From: Dehalococcoides sp.
GTDB lineage: Bacteria > Chloroflexota > Dehalococcoidia > Dehalococcoidales > RBG-16-60-22
NCBI GenBank assembly: GCA_030665795.1
Contig: DAOUZD010000082.1
Coordinates: 1-5,008 of the forward strand
Direction: 5' to 3'
Length of the DNA stretch: 5,008 bases
Each line of letters opens with the position of its first letter. Position 1 is the stretch's first letter. This document shows, piece by piece, positions 5,004 through 5,008 of the stretch. Under the pieces are notes generated by a model. The model saw only the letters and a list, made by a program, of their open reading frames with translations, made no database searches and was not told where the DNA came from. Position numbers and translations under genes: made by a program.

Positions 5004-5008
5004 AGTTT

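Overview
The window carries three protein genes and a gene-free right end holding tRNA-derived debris. The genes are a divergent pair (positions 1-2147 on minus, 2402-3841 on plus) and a minus-strand HIT gene (3921-4394) that converges on the second. The gene mix is an AbfD-like [4Fe-4S]/flavin dehydratase homologue, a multi-pass spermidine-synthase-like membrane protein and a HIT hydrolase with a WAPWR start. With bacterial sigma-70 promoters and Shine-Dalgarno sites, this suggests an anaerobic bacterium. A Chloroflexota/Dehalococcoidia-type genome would fit, but that placement is inference and no phylogenetic marker is present.

Left part (1-2147, minus): one uninterrupted reading frame enters through the left edge and starts at 2147. 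It has about seven N-terminal membrane segments, a central SAM-binding Rossmann domain of the spermidine-synthase type, and C-terminal membrane segments cut by the window edge. Its last codons and stop lie outside the window. The 254-bp divergent intergenic region (2148-2401) has an extended -10 promoter for this gene and a near-consensus TTGAAA-17-TATAAT promoter for the plus-strand gene.

Middle (2402-3841, plus): a full-length 479-aa homologue of 4-hydroxybutyryl-CoA dehydratase/vinylacetyl-CoA isomerase. All four Fe-S cluster ligands are conserved. By a gap-consistent comparison with the Clostridium aminobutyricum enzyme (from memory), several catalytic side chains are replaced, so it is probably a divergent paralogue with another substrate. 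The HIT gene has its own TTGACG-17-TAGAAT promoter and a good Shine-Dalgarno site.

Right part (3842-5008): two tRNA 3' ends lie in inverted orientation around the HIT module, both with encoded CCA. One is on minus at 3851-3888; the other is a tRNA-Lys(UUU) 3' half on plus at about 4802-4856. Neither has a 5' half in the window. Such fragments typically mark integration sites of tyrosine-recombinase elements. Just downstream of the tRNA-Lys fragment, a strong terminator-like hairpin reuses 12-13 nt of the tRNA-Lys anticodon/variable region in both arms. A possible promoter sits directly upstream of the fragment, so a small RNA starting with a tRNA half is a testable idea. No integrase, transposase, CRISPR array or rRNA was found. 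The three protein genes have separate promoters and no obvious shared pathway.
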